A stretch of 50,362 nt of DNA from Clostridia bacterium (lineage in GTDB: Bacteria; Bacillota; Clostridia; Christensenellales; CAG-138), in contig JAFRUN010000057.1 in NCBI GenBank assembly GCA_017438865.1, positions 1 through 50,362 of the forward strand, in the 5' to 3' direction. The position numbers were made by a program, and so were the translations under genes. Below the pieces are notes generated by a model. The model saw only the letters and a list, made by a program, of their open reading frames with translations, was not told the DNA's origin and did not search any database. Within the stretch, counting starts at the first letter, position 1. Each line of letters opens with the position of its first letter. Of this stretch, positions 1-6,977 are shown piece after piece.

Positions 1-659
1 AGGATATCCGCGTGTGCGTCGCGGGCGGCGCGGACGGCATCCGCATCGCAAAGTGCGAAAGCGCGCAGGACGTGCACACCGTGGAAGCGGCGGTCGAAGC
101 CGCCGAAAAGGAATTCGGCGTCGAGGTCGGCAGAACGCTTCTGATGGCGGCGCTCGAAAGCCCGAAGGGCATTCTGAACGCATACGAGATCTGCGCGGCG
201 AGCGACCGTATGTTCGGCGTTGCGATCTCCGGCGGCGACTTCCGCAAGTGCATGCAGACGAAACCCACCTCCGACGGCATCGACATGGTCGTTGCGCGCG
301 GTCAGATGCTGATCGCAGCGAGAGCGGCGGGCGTGCAGTGCTTCGATACGGTCTTCACGAACCTCGACGACATGGCGGGCTATGAAGCCGAAGTGCGCCA
401 GAACAAGGCGATGGGCTTCGACGGCAAGAGCTTGATCAACCCGAAGCAGATCCGCCTGGTCCACGAGCTGTTCGCCCCGACCGAAAAGGAGATCCTGCAG
501 GCGGAGAAGATCCTGCGCGCATACCGTGAGCAGAGCGCCGCGGGCGTCGGCGTCTTTACCGTCGACGGCAAGATGATCGACATCGCATTTATTCCCGGCG
601 CGGAGCGCACCTTGAAACTTGCCCGTGCCTGCGGTCTTTGGGAGGGGGATTTGGTATGA
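1..659 (+). CDS. citE: citrate lyase beta subunit (CitE), 5' truncated by window edge
   Basis: This is the C-terminal part (about 219 residues) of a HpcH/HpaI-CitE family protein. The frame is open from base 3, so the true start lies left of the window. Family knowledge: CitE cleaves citryl-ACP to acetyl-ACP and oxaloacetate in the anaerobic citrate lyase complex. Visible support is the ESPKG segment, the AISGGDF segment, the GKSLINPKQI segment near the end, and the downstream citF-like gene. Its TGA overlaps the ATG of citF (ATGA), so the two are translationally coupled. CitD, the acyl carrier subunit, normally precedes citE and would lie outside the window. A generic HpcH aldolase is the alternative, but the coupled citF makes citrate lyase very likely. 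Confidence 0.93.
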   Translation, partial: DIRVCVAGGADGIRIAKCESAQDVHTVEAAVEAAEKEFGVEVGRTLLMAALESPKGILNAYEICAASDRMFGVAISGGDFRKCMQTKPTSDGIDMVVARGQMLIAARAAGVQCFDTVFTNLDDMAGYEAEVRQNKAMGFDGKSLINPKQIRLVHELFAPTEKEILQAEKILRAYREQSAAGVGVFTVDGKMIDIAFIPGAERTLKLARACGLWEGDLV

Positions 660-2215
660 AAAATTTCGTCGGAAGAGAGATTCCCGATTACCTGCTTCAA
701 GACGGCAAAGAGGTTTATCAGGGCAAGAATTACATGGACGGCAAGTACATCCAGAAGGCCTCGCCGCGTACTCGCCGCTATGAAAAACCGCAGGAGAGCA
801 AGATCGTCGAAACGCTTGCGGACGCGTTGAAGCTCTGCGGCGCAAAAAGCGGCATGACGTTCTCGTTCCACCACCACCTGCGCGACGGCGACTTCGTCGT
901 CAACATGGTCATGAAGGCGGCGATCGAAGAGCTCGGTCTCGACAACCTCACCATCGCTGCGACGAGCTTGGGCGCGGCGCACGATCCCGTGGCGGAATAC
1001 ATCACAGAAGGCAAGGTCGTCGGCATCCAGACAAGCGGCATCCGCGGCAAGATCGGCGAGGTCGTATCTGCGGGCCTGCTGAAAACCCCCGCGATCGTCA
1101 GAAGCCACGGCGGCCGTCCCCGCGCCATCGAAGGCGGCGAAGTGCACATCGACATCGCGTTCGTCGCGGCGCCGACCAGCGACTGCGTCGGCAACTGCCG
1201 CGGCATCGGCGGCAAATCGAACTGCGGCTCGATGGGCTACGCCATGACCGACGCGAAGTATGCGGACCATGTAGTCGTCGTCACCGACTGCCTCGTGGAC
1301 TTCCCGAACATGCCCGCGTCCGTCGAAGCGATCGACGTGGACGCGGTCGTCGTCGTCGATTCCATCGGCAACCCGAAGAAGATCGCTTCCGCGGCTGCGC
1401 GCATTTCGCAGAACCCGCGCGACCTGATGATGGCGGAAAACGTGGCGAAGGTCATCGCGGCGACGCCGTACTTCAAGGACGGCTTCTCGTTCCAGACCGG
1501 CGTCGGCGGTCCGTCGCTCGCCGCAAACCTGTTCCTCGAAAAATACATGGACGAGCGCGGCATCAAGATGGGCTGGGCGATCGGCGGCATCTGCGGCCCG
1601 ATGGTCGAAATGCTCAAAAAGGGCAAGGTCGGCAAGGTCATCGACGTGCAGGACTTCGACCTCGACGCGGTCAACTCCATCAACCAGACGCCGAACCACT
1701 TTGAGATGAGCGCAAGCCAGTACGCGAACCCCGCCAACAAGGGCGCGTTCGTCAACAAGCTGGATTTCGTCGTACTCGCGGCGCTGGAGATCGACACGCA
1801 GTTCAACGTCAACGTGCTGACCGGCTCGGACGGCGTGCTGCGCGGCGCGCCCGGCGGACATCCGGACACCGCGGCGGGCAGTAAGTGCTGCGTCATCGTC
1901 ACGCCGCTGATCCGCGGCAGAATGGCGACTGTCTGCGAGCACGTCGTGACCGTCACCACGCCGGGCGACTGTGTGGACGTTCTCGTCACCGACTACGGCA
2001 TCGCGGTCAATCCGCTTCGCCCCGATCTGATCGAGTGTCTCGACAATGCGGGCATCCCGCATGTGTCGATCGAGTCCCTCAAGGAAAAAGCATATTCGCT
2101 GGTCGGACGCCCCGACGACCTCCAATGGGAGGACAAGGTCGTTGCGATCCTCGAAGCGCGCGACGGCACGATTCTGGACGTCGTGAGAAAGATCAAACCG
2201 TTTACGCTGGAATAA
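656..2215 (+). CDS. citF: citrate lyase alpha subunit (CitF)
   Basis: A 519-residue protein, full length for CitF, the citrate:ACP transferase subunit that exchanges acetyl-ACP for citryl-ACP in cytoplasmic citrate lyase. The ATG at 656 is preceded by GGAGGGGG and overlaps the citE stop, so it is preferred over an in-frame upstream codon at 638. The N-terminus (GREIPDYL) and the SFHHHLRDGD segment are typical of the family, and the C-terminus follows the CoA-transferase-like fold of the family. The CitMHS transporter follows 81 nt downstream. CitC ligase and CitG/CitX, needed to activate the lyase, are not in the window and may lie upstream. I see no frameshift or missing segment. Confidence 0.95.
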   Translation: MKNFVGREIPDYLLQDGKEVYQGKNYMDGKYIQKASPRTRRYEKPQESKIVETLADALKLCGAKSGMTFSFHHHLRDGDFVVNMVMKAAIEELGLDNLTIAATSLGAAHDPVAEYITEGKVVGIQTSGIRGKIGEVVSAGLLKTPAIVRSHGGRPRAIEGGEVHIDIAFVAAPTSDCVGNCRGIGGKSNCGSMGYAMTDAKYADHVVVVTDCLVDFPNMPASVEAIDVDAVVVVDSIGNPKKIASAAARISQNPRDLMMAENVAKVIAATPYFKDGFSFQTGVGGPSLAANLFLEKYMDERGIKMGWAIGGICGPMVEMLKKGKVGKVIDVQDFDLDAVNSINQTPNHFEMSASQYANPANKGAFVNKLDFVVLAALEIDTQFNVNVLTGSDGVLRGAPGGHPDTAAGSKCCVIVTPLIRGRMATVCEHVVTVTTPGDCVDVLVTDYGIAVNPLRPDLIECLDNAGIPHVSIESLKEKAYSLVGRPDDLQWEDKVVAILEARDGTILDVVRKIKPFTLE

Positions 2216-2225
2216 TACGCATGCT

Positions 2226-2270
2226 GATCCCGGGAAGAGCGCACCTCTTTCCGGGATCGTTTGTTTCCCT
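2226..2270 (+). terminator. intercistronic hairpin between citF and the citrate transporter
   Basis: A 14-bp stem (2226-2239 with 2245-2258, one G-U pair) with a 5-nt loop starts 11 nt after the citF stop. It is followed by a T-rich but interrupted tract. It could be a partial terminator or an mRNA processing/stabilising hairpin that makes transporter levels differ from lyase levels. No separate promoter for the transporter was obvious. Confidence 0.55.
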
Positions 2271-2296
2271 TTCGACACAATCAGAGGAGGAGTTTT

Positions 2297-3790
2297 ATGG
2301 GTAATTTCTTCACGTCCGTCTGGGGCTTCATGCAATCCGACGTCTTCGTCGGCATTCTGGGGCTTCTGACCATCGCTGCGATCGTTCTCGTGCTGTTCAA
2401 GAGCAAAATGCAGCCGGCGTTCGCGTTCATTGTATTCCCGGCGATCCTTGTCATCGTTCTGGTATTGATCGGACGCATTCGTCCGATGCCGGCGCCGACG
2501 GATGATGATCCGGATAAAATGGTCGGCACATTCGGCGTCATCGGAAACATGATCAAAGCCGGGTTCAACAGCACCGCGCCGACAGCCGCACTGTTCGTCT
2601 TCTCGGTGCTGTACTTCGGCATCATGACCGACGCCGGCATGTTTGACGTGATCATTTCAAAACTCATGAAGCTCGTCGGCGACAGCGTGATCGGCGTCTG
2701 CATCGTCACCGCGATCATTGCGCTGGTCGGTCATCTCGACGGCGGCGGCGCTTCGACGTTCTGCATCGTCATCCCCGCCATGCTGCCGGTCTACAAGCGC
2801 ATGCACATGCGCCCGACCACGCTTTTGCGCATTGCGGTGCTCGCGATGGGCGTACTGAACCTGATGCCGTGGGCGGGACCGACCATGCGCGCCGCGTCCG
2901 TTATGGGCATGGAAGCAGGCATCCTCTGGAAGACGATCCTGCCGATCCAGATCTTCGGCATCGTTCTGGCGCTCGTTCACGCGGTTCTCTCCGGTCTTCT
3001 CGAAAAGCGCCGCGGCGCGGGGCTTCACGGCAAGCTTGCGGAGAAGGAAGGTGAAATCGATCTCAAGGAAGCACTGCATGAACAGGACAGCGATGAATTG
3101 AAACGTCCGAAGCTGTTCGTTGTCAACATTCTTCTGACGCTCGGTATCATCGCGATGCTGATCTTCCTGGATGACCTTCCGAGCTATGTGCCGTTTATGA
3201 TCGGCTGCGCTCTGGCGCTGTTCATCAACTACGGCTTCAATGTCAAGACACACAAGAAGATCATCAATCTGCATGCCGGTCCGGCGCTGATGATGTGCTC
3301 CACACTGATGGGCGCGGCGATCCTGATGGGCGTACTCACCACCAGCATCGGCCCGAACGGCGCAGCCATCTCGGCAAAGACGATGGAATTGAAGGAAGGC
3401 GCGATCCCGTCGGTCGTCCGCTGTCTTGCGGGCATCATTTCCTCGATCCTGCCGAGCTTCCTCGGTCAGCATCTGCCGCTGATCATCGGCGTCCTGTCCG
3501 TGCCGCTTGCGCTGGCGTTTGATACCGACAGCTACTTCTACGGCATGCTGCCGGTCATGATCGGCATCGGTCAGGCGTTCGGCGTCAACGCGCTGCCGAT
3601 CGCGGTCGCGATGGTCGTCTGCCGCAACTGCGCGACGTTCATCAGCCCGATGGTTCCGGCAACGCTCCTCGGCACCGGTCTTGCCGAAGTGGAGATCAAG
3701 GACCACATCAAGGCGAGCTTCCTCTATGTATGGGGATTCTCGATCCTGTGCATGCTCTTTGCGGCGCTTTGGGGCATCATGCCGCTGTAA
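2297..3790 (+). CDS. CitMHS-family citrate:cation symporter
   Basis: A 497-residue polytopic membrane protein of the CitMHS family (metal-citrate/H+ symporters). The ATG at 2297 has AGAGGAGG just upstream, so the in-frame ATG at 2261 is rejected. Hydrophobic helices run throughout. The family segment HLDGGGASTF lies near residues 152-161, and a charged cytoplasmic loop occurs around residues 240-275. Location directly after citE-citF supports citrate uptake feeding citrate lyase. Family members carry citrate complexed with Mg2+ or other divalent metals; which metal cannot be told from sequence. A strong terminator closes the unit. Confidence 0.93.
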   Translation: MGNFFTSVWGFMQSDVFVGILGLLTIAAIVLVLFKSKMQPAFAFIVFPAILVIVLVLIGRIRPMPAPTDDDPDKMVGTFGVIGNMIKAGFNSTAPTAALFVFSVLYFGIMTDAGMFDVIISKLMKLVGDSVIGVCIVTAIIALVGHLDGGGASTFCIVIPAMLPVYKRMHMRPTTLLRIAVLAMGVLNLMPWAGPTMRAASVMGMEAGILWKTILPIQIFGIVLALVHAVLSGLLEKRRGAGLHGKLAEKEGEIDLKEALHEQDSDELKRPKLFVVNILLTLGIIAMLIFLDDLPSYVPFMIGCALALFINYGFNVKTHKKIINLHAGPALMMCSTLMGAAILMGVLTTSIGPNGAAISAKTMELKEGAIPSVVRCLAGIISSILPSFLGQHLPLIIGVLSVPLALAFDTDSYFYGMLPVMIGIGQAFGVNALPIAVAMVVCRNCATFISPMVPATLLGTGLAEVEIKDHIKASFLYVWGFSILCMLFAALWGIMPL

Positions 3791-3812
3791 GGATCATTGT
3801 GACAGACAAAAC

Positions 3813-3845
3813 GCTCCCCGTCCGTTCGGCGGGGAGCTCTTTTTA
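3813..3845 (+). terminator. Rho-independent terminator of the citrate operon
   Basis: GCTCCCCG and its complement CGGGGAGC form a GC-rich hairpin (3813-3837) followed by TCTTTTT, 22 nt after the transporter stop. Confidence 0.9.
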
Positions 3846-3853
3846 TGCAGCGG

Positions 3854-3872
3854 ATTCTAATTCAATTAGAAT
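3854..3872. promoter_or_regulatory. perfect AT-rich palindrome, candidate operator of the XRE regulator
   Basis: ATTCTAATTCAATTAGAAT is a perfect 9+1+9 palindrome in otherwise GC-rich DNA. It sits 19 nt upstream of the likely -35 box of the XRE-type regulator gene. A self-binding site is the simplest inference. Confidence 0.55.
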
Positions 3873-3891
3873 ATTTTCAATTTTCCCGTTA

Positions 3892-3920
3892 TTTACGAAT
3901 TGCGTCTTTTGCGCTATGAT
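3892..3920 (+). promoter_or_regulatory. sigmaA-like promoter for the XRE regulator
   Basis: TTTACG (3892-3897), a 17-bp spacer and TATGAT (3915-3920). The predicted start of transcription is about 35 nt before the ATG at 3965. Confidence 0.55.
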
Positions 3921-3964
3921 GATACCGCAGGCTGCAGAAAACAGAAAACAAAGGAGATACAACA

Positions 3965-4507
3965 ATGGATACCTTAAAAATCGGACACTATATTCAAAAT
4001 TTGAGAAAGACCTCCGGCATGACGCAGAAGGATCTTGCGGAGAAGCTGAACATCTCGTTTCAGGCGGTCTCGAAGTGGGAAAACGGCGATGCGCTGCCGG
4101 ATACGGGCATTCTGCTCGATCTCTGCGACATCCTCGGCACGACGGCGGACAAGCTGCTGAACGGCGGTGCGCTTGCGGCAAGCGACCGCAGACTGATGCG
4201 GCTCGACGACGTCATGACGGGATTCAGCAACATCGAAAGCGTCGGAACGCTGTTCGGACGGGACTGCACGTTCTTCATCGGCATGATCGAGGGCATTAAT
4301 GAAAAGATGAATATCGACATCCTGACCTATCTTGCCGACCCCATGACGCGCGAGGTCATGTATGCGGAAGTGCTGATCCAGGGAATCATGCTCGGTCGTA
4401 CGGTCGATATGGAAGAGATCGAAGCGAATTTCCAAAATAAGCATATGGTCGAGACGATCCGCCGCTATCTTGCAAAAGCGAACGGAACGCCCGAAAAAAA
4501 AGCATGA
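3965..4507 (+). CDS. XRE-family helix-turn-helix transcriptional regulator
   Basis: A 180-residue protein. Residues 1-65 are a Cro/C1-type helix-turn-helix with the usual landmarks: LRKTSGMTQKDLAEKL, then FQAVSKWENG, then LCDILGTTADKLL. The remaining 115 residues are a mostly helical region without a domain I recognise; it contains no phosphotransferase or peptidase motif and may sense a ligand or mediate dimerisation. The start is set by AAAGGAG eight nt upstream. The gene is monocistronic, bounded by its own promoter and a terminator. The palindrome at 3854-3872 is a plausible binding site. The target genes are unknown; the neighbouring citrate operon and rubredoxin are only positional candidates. 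Confidence 0.88.
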   Translation: MDTLKIGHYIQNLRKTSGMTQKDLAEKLNISFQAVSKWENGDALPDTGILLDLCDILGTTADKLLNGGALAASDRRLMRLDDVMTGFSNIESVGTLFGRDCTFFIGMIEGINEKMNIDILTYLADPMTREVMYAEVLIQGIMLGRTVDMEEIEANFQNKHMVETIRRYLAKANGTPEKKA

Positions 4508-4517
4508 AGCAACTGTA

Positions 4518-4554
4518 AAACGCGCCCGTTCAACACGGGCGCGTTTCTTTTTCG
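4518..4554. terminator. bidirectional terminator between XRE regulator and rubredoxin
   Basis: An 11-bp stem (4518-4528 with 4536-4546) flanked by A and T runs on both sides. It can serve the plus-strand regulator and the minus-strand rubredoxin gene, which ends at 4560. Confidence 0.85.
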
Positions 4555-4559
4555 TTCGG

Positions 4560-4721
4560 TCAGTCGACCTTTTCAAACATGTCCTTGCCGACGCCGCAGA
4601 TCGGGCAGCACCAATCGTCGGGCAGGTCTTCAAAGGGAGTCCCGGGCGCGATGCCGCTGTCCGGATCGCCCTCCGCCGGATCATAGATATAGCCGCAGGG
4701 GCCGCACTGATACTTGTCCAT
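4560..4721 (-). CDS. rubredoxin
   Basis: A 53-residue protein, the normal rubredoxin length. It has the two iron-binding knuckles C6-x2-C9-G and C39-P-I-C42-G, plus the family core [14 protein letters not shown] and EDLPDDW. The four cysteines bind one Fe and the protein carries single electrons in the cytoplasm, typically to oxygen- or superoxide-detoxifying enzymes or other redox partners in anaerobes. GGAGG lies seven nt before the ATG. An extra cysteine (C38) sits next to the second knuckle. No partner such as rubrerythrin or flavodiiron protein is adjacent, so the partner is unknown. Confidence 0.97.
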   Translation of the reverse strand: MDKYQCGPCGYIYDPAEGDPDSGIAPGTPFEDLPDDWCCPICGVGKDMFEKVD

Positions 4722-4839
4722 GATGTTCCTCCTTGCACGATTTTATCTGATCCCGATGTGCATCGGTTATCATTCAATCTCCCGGTCGATCGTCACGGTG
4801 TCCTCCGGCTCGTTCTCCGTCAAATACGATCTGCTTTAT

Positions 4840-4868
4840 ATGATACCATCCCCGCTTTCGCGCGTCAA
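4840..4868 (-). promoter_or_regulatory. promoter for rubredoxin overlapping the upstream stop codon
   Basis: On the minus strand: TTGACG (4863-4868), a 17-bp spacer, and TATCAT (4840-4845) preceded by an extended -10 TG. The -35 box overlaps the TGA of the vWA gene. It would give a leader of roughly 110 nt before the rubredoxin ATG. Confidence 0.6.
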
Positions 4869-5518
4869 TGCCCGCCGCGTTCTTCAAAGTCCACTTCGAT
4901 GCGCTTCTTCCATGCTGCGGTCGGCGCCGCGCCGTCACGGATCGAACCGATCGTGTCGCTTACGACCTCGAAATTCAGCGCGGTCCCTTTCGCGTCGCAC
5001 CGATAGCGCACCGCGCGGTCCTCGCGGATGCCGAACCGGCGCGCCGCCGCGATCGCGTCCATGTTCGCGCCGAGGAACAGAAACTCCCAGCCGTACTTCT
5101 CGCGCTGACGCTCGACCATGCGCCGCACTTCGTCATAGCAGTAGCGGCGGCTTGCGTTCTCCATGCCGTCCGTGATGATCACAAAGACCGTTCGTTTCGG
5201 GCGGTCCTCCTCCCGCGCGTACTTGTGCACGTTGCCGATGTGGTGCACCGCGTCGCCGATCGCGTCCAGAAGCGCCGTGCAGCCGCCGACGAAATACTGC
5301 CGGTCGGTCATCGGCTCGACCTTTTTTATGTCCGCGCGGTCGTAGAGCACCGTGCTGCGATCGCTGAACAGCACCGCGGAAAGAAACGCGTCGCCCTCCT
5401 CCTTTTTCTGCTTCTCGAGCATGGCGTTGAAACCGCCGATCGTGTCCCCTTCGAGGCCCGCCATCGAGCCGCTGCGATCCAGAATAAAGACCAGTTCCGT
5501 CAGTTTGTCGTTCATCAT
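4865..5518 (-). CDS. von Willebrand factor A domain protein (cytoplasmic)
   Basis: A 217-residue protein that is almost entirely one vWA domain. The metal-ion-dependent adhesion site is intact: D14-x-S-x-S18 (DRSGSM), a threonine in GGCTALLDA, and the aspartate in IITDGMENAS. There is no signal peptide or membrane segment, so it acts in the cytoplasm, unlike adhesin vWA proteins; relatives resemble the TerY-like class. vWA domains usually mediate metal-dependent protein contacts, and no enzyme function is claimed. ATGs at 5518 and 5515 both fit the AAGGAGG at 5525-5531; I chose 5518. It lies just after a macro-domain gene on the same strand, separated by an unusual hairpin that contains its ribosome-binding site. 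Confidence 0.85.
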   Translation of the reverse strand: MMNDKLTELVFILDRSGSMAGLEGDTIGGFNAMLEKQKKEEGDAFLSAVLFSDRSTVLYDRADIKKVEPMTDRQYFVGGCTALLDAIGDAVHHIGNVHKYAREEDRPKRTVFVIITDGMENASRRYCYDEVRRMVERQREKYGWEFLFLGANMDAIAAARRFGIREDRAVRYRCDAKGTALNFEVVSDTIGSIRDGAAPTAAWKKRIEVDFEERGGH

Positions 5519-5519
5519 C

Positions 5520-5573
5520 AAAAACCTCCTTCGTTTTTCTGCTTTGATCATAGCAGGAACGAAGGAGGGTTTT
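5520..5573 (-). promoter_or_regulatory. hairpin that hides the vWA ribosome-binding site and may terminate readthrough
   Basis: On the minus strand AAAACCCTCCTTCGTT (5558-5573) can pair with AACGAAGGAGGTTTT (5521-5535), with one bulged base. The 3' arm contains the AAGGAGG of the vWA gene and runs into TTTTT. A smaller inner stem (CTGCT/AGCAG) sits in the loop. A transcript coming from the macro gene would fold its Shine-Dalgarno away or terminate, while one starting at the internal -10 would not contain the 5' arm. Confidence 0.6.
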
Positions 5574-5578
5574 GTCAA
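5547..5578 (-). promoter_or_regulatory. possible promoter for the vWA gene
   Basis: On the minus strand: TTGACA (5573-5578) and an extended TGCTATGAT -10 (hexamer 5547-5552). The spacer is 20 bp, longer than optimal, so the extended -10 would have to compensate. The -35 is also an arm of the inverted repeat TGTCAACttccgGTTGACA (5573-5591). Confidence 0.4.
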
Positions 5579-5594
5579 CTTCCGGTTGACATTT

Positions 5595-6677
5595 TCAGAC
5601 CGCGCCGCCGGTTTTCAAAAGCGGCAGTCCGCAGTCGAACAGCGCCGTGTTGATCACGACGATGCTGTACTCGCCGCGTTCGATATAATACTGCACGACA
5701 AGGTCCGCCTTGCTGCTGCGTGTCAGCGAATACCCGGCTTTCCCGAGCAACTTCTGCGTTTCGGCAAGGTTCAGCCGGAGTCCCAGCGCAAGCTGGATCG
5801 CGGTGCTCTTGGTCGGCTGATAATCCTTTCTGTTGACGATCTTGTGAAAAAGCTGACGGCTGATCTCCGCGCGGCGATAGACGTTTGAATCCTTTTCGTC
5901 ATGCTCTTTCAAAAGATCAAGAAGATGCTCGGTAAACGTGCTTTCCTTCTGCTTCAAAAACGATTCGAGATCGTTCGGCGCCGCCTTTTCCGCACGGAAC
6001 GAATCGAGTTCGGCATAAAACGGGATCTCCGGCTTTGCCTCCGCTGCCCGTGCATTTTTCCTGCGGATACTCTGCATCGGCGCCGCCTGCATACGCCGTC
6101 TTCTTCCGTAATCCAAAAGCTCGCCGGCGTATTCCTCCGCTTCCGCTTCTCCGACGTAGTTGTCGTCGATGTATGCTTTCAGATCGCCGAACAGACCGCG
6201 CGCAAGCGAAAAGGCGTCCGGCCCAAAGACGACCAGATAGATCTGCATGTCGTGCGTCAGCAGAAAATCGGTGAATGCGCGGACCGCAACGGAGAGCGCG
6301 ATCTCTTCGGGGAATCCGTAGCTGCCTGCGGACAGCAGCGGAAACGCGACCGAGCGGCAGTGCAGACGGTCTGCAAGGTTTAATGCGGCGTCGTACGCGC
6401 TTCTCAGCAGCGCTTCTTCCCCGCATGCGCCGCCTTCCCACTCCGGCGAAACGGTATGCAGAACATATTTTGCGGGAAGATCGAACGCCGGCGTTTCGAC
6501 CGAGCTTCCGACCGGAATGGGACCGATCGCCTCGCGCGCGGAAAGCAGCTTCGGACCGGCTGCGCGGTGGATCGCGCTGTCCGTTCCGGCGCCGACGACC
6601 GGGTTCGGATTTGCGGTGTTGACGATCGCGTCCGCTTTTACGCGCGTGACGTCGTCCCGTATGACTTCAAACGGCAT
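5595..6677 (-). CDS. macro-domain (ADP-ribose-binding) protein with C-terminal helical domain
   Basis: A 360-residue protein. Residues 1-170 are a macro domain: the DAIVNTANPNPVVGAG segment lines the ADP-ribose pocket, and SAGSYGFPEE is the second binding loop. Macro domains bind or hydrolyse ADP-ribose, O-acetyl-ADP-ribose or related nucleotides. Residues 175-245 are a charged linker. The last 115 residues form a conserved helical domain (SRQLFHKI and KSTAIQLALGL, then QKLLGKAGYSL) that looks like a repressor-type helix bundle and is seen in many Firmicutes proteins without known function. GGAGC precedes the ATG at 6677. A short GC hairpin (6692-6704) lies immediately upstream of that site. 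Whether the protein reads ADP-ribose signals to control DNA is inference. Confidence 0.88.
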   Translation of the reverse strand: MPFEVIRDDVTRVKADAIVNTANPNPVVGAGTDSAIHRAAGPKLLSAREAIGPIPVGSSVETPAFDLPAKYVLHTVSPEWEGGACGEEALLRSAYDAALNLADRLHCRSVAFPLLSAGSYGFPEEIALSVAVRAFTDFLLTHDMQIYLVVFGPDAFSLARGLFGDLKAYIDDNYVGEAEAEEYAGELLDYGRRRRMQAAPMQSIRRKNARAAEAKPEIPFYAELDSFRAEKAAPNDLESFLKQKESTFTEHLLDLLKEHDEKDSNVYRRAEISRQLFHKIVNRKDYQPTKSTAIQLALGLRLNLAETQKLLGKAGYSLTRSSKADLVVQYYIERGEYSIVVINTALFDCGLPLLKTGGAV

Positions 6678-6716
6678 TTTGCGCTCCTTTCGGGCGTTTC
6701 GCCCTGTTTTTCGGTA

Positions 6717-6743
6717 CGAAAAAAGATGCCGAACGGCATCTTT
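6717..6743 (-). terminator. terminator after the 34-residue peptide gene
   Basis: A 10-bp perfect stem (6722-6731 with 6734-6743), then six T on the minus strand, placed 13 nt after the stop of the small gene. Confidence 0.85.
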
Positions 6744-6755
6744 CGGAAATAAAAA

Positions 6756-6860
6756 TCAATAGCGCAGTTCGGAGATGAGATCTTCAAACGGTACTTCCTT
6801 ATCCTCTACAACTGTATCGTCCGTAAGGATCGGCCGTGTCTCTTTTTCGTCCATTATCAT
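6756..6860 (-). CDS. small acidic peptide, 34 residues, function unknown
   Basis: A 34-codon ORF beginning MIMDEKETRP and ending ISELRY. It has 11 acidic and 4 basic residues, no signal peptide, no membrane segment and no cysteine. The start at 6860 is set by AGGAG eight nt upstream. A near-consensus promoter (6886-6914) and a dedicated terminator (6717-6743) frame it, which is strong evidence that it is a real gene and not chance. I do not recognise the family. Possible roles are a regulator or antitoxin-like partner, a protein-binding inhibitor, or a peptide precursor; none can be chosen from sequence. The macro-domain gene starts 79 nt downstream. Confidence 0.7.
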   Translation of the reverse strand: MIMDEKETRPILTDDTVVEDKEVPFEDLISELRY

Positions 6861-6885
6861 CGCCCCCGCTCCTGTTTTCATCTGT

Positions 6886-6914
6886 ATTTTACTCCTAAAA
6901 TGAGGGGCGGTCAA
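6886..6914 (-). promoter_or_regulatory. sigmaA promoter for the 34-residue peptide gene
   Basis: On the minus strand: TTGACC (6909-6914), 17-bp spacer, TAAAAT (6886-6891), about 25 nt before the ATG. Confidence 0.75.
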
Positions 6915-6977
6915 CGGGTTCGGGGCTCTGTTAACGGAAAGTTAAAACCCTCTTCACACATGCGCACAAGCGCCGGT

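Noticed and set aside
4771-4830. Possible 17-codon ORF (TTG start, minus strand) before rubredoxin
   Set aside because: No Shine-Dalgarno and an in-frame stop close upstream. A loose resemblance to the 34-residue acidic peptide is too short to support.
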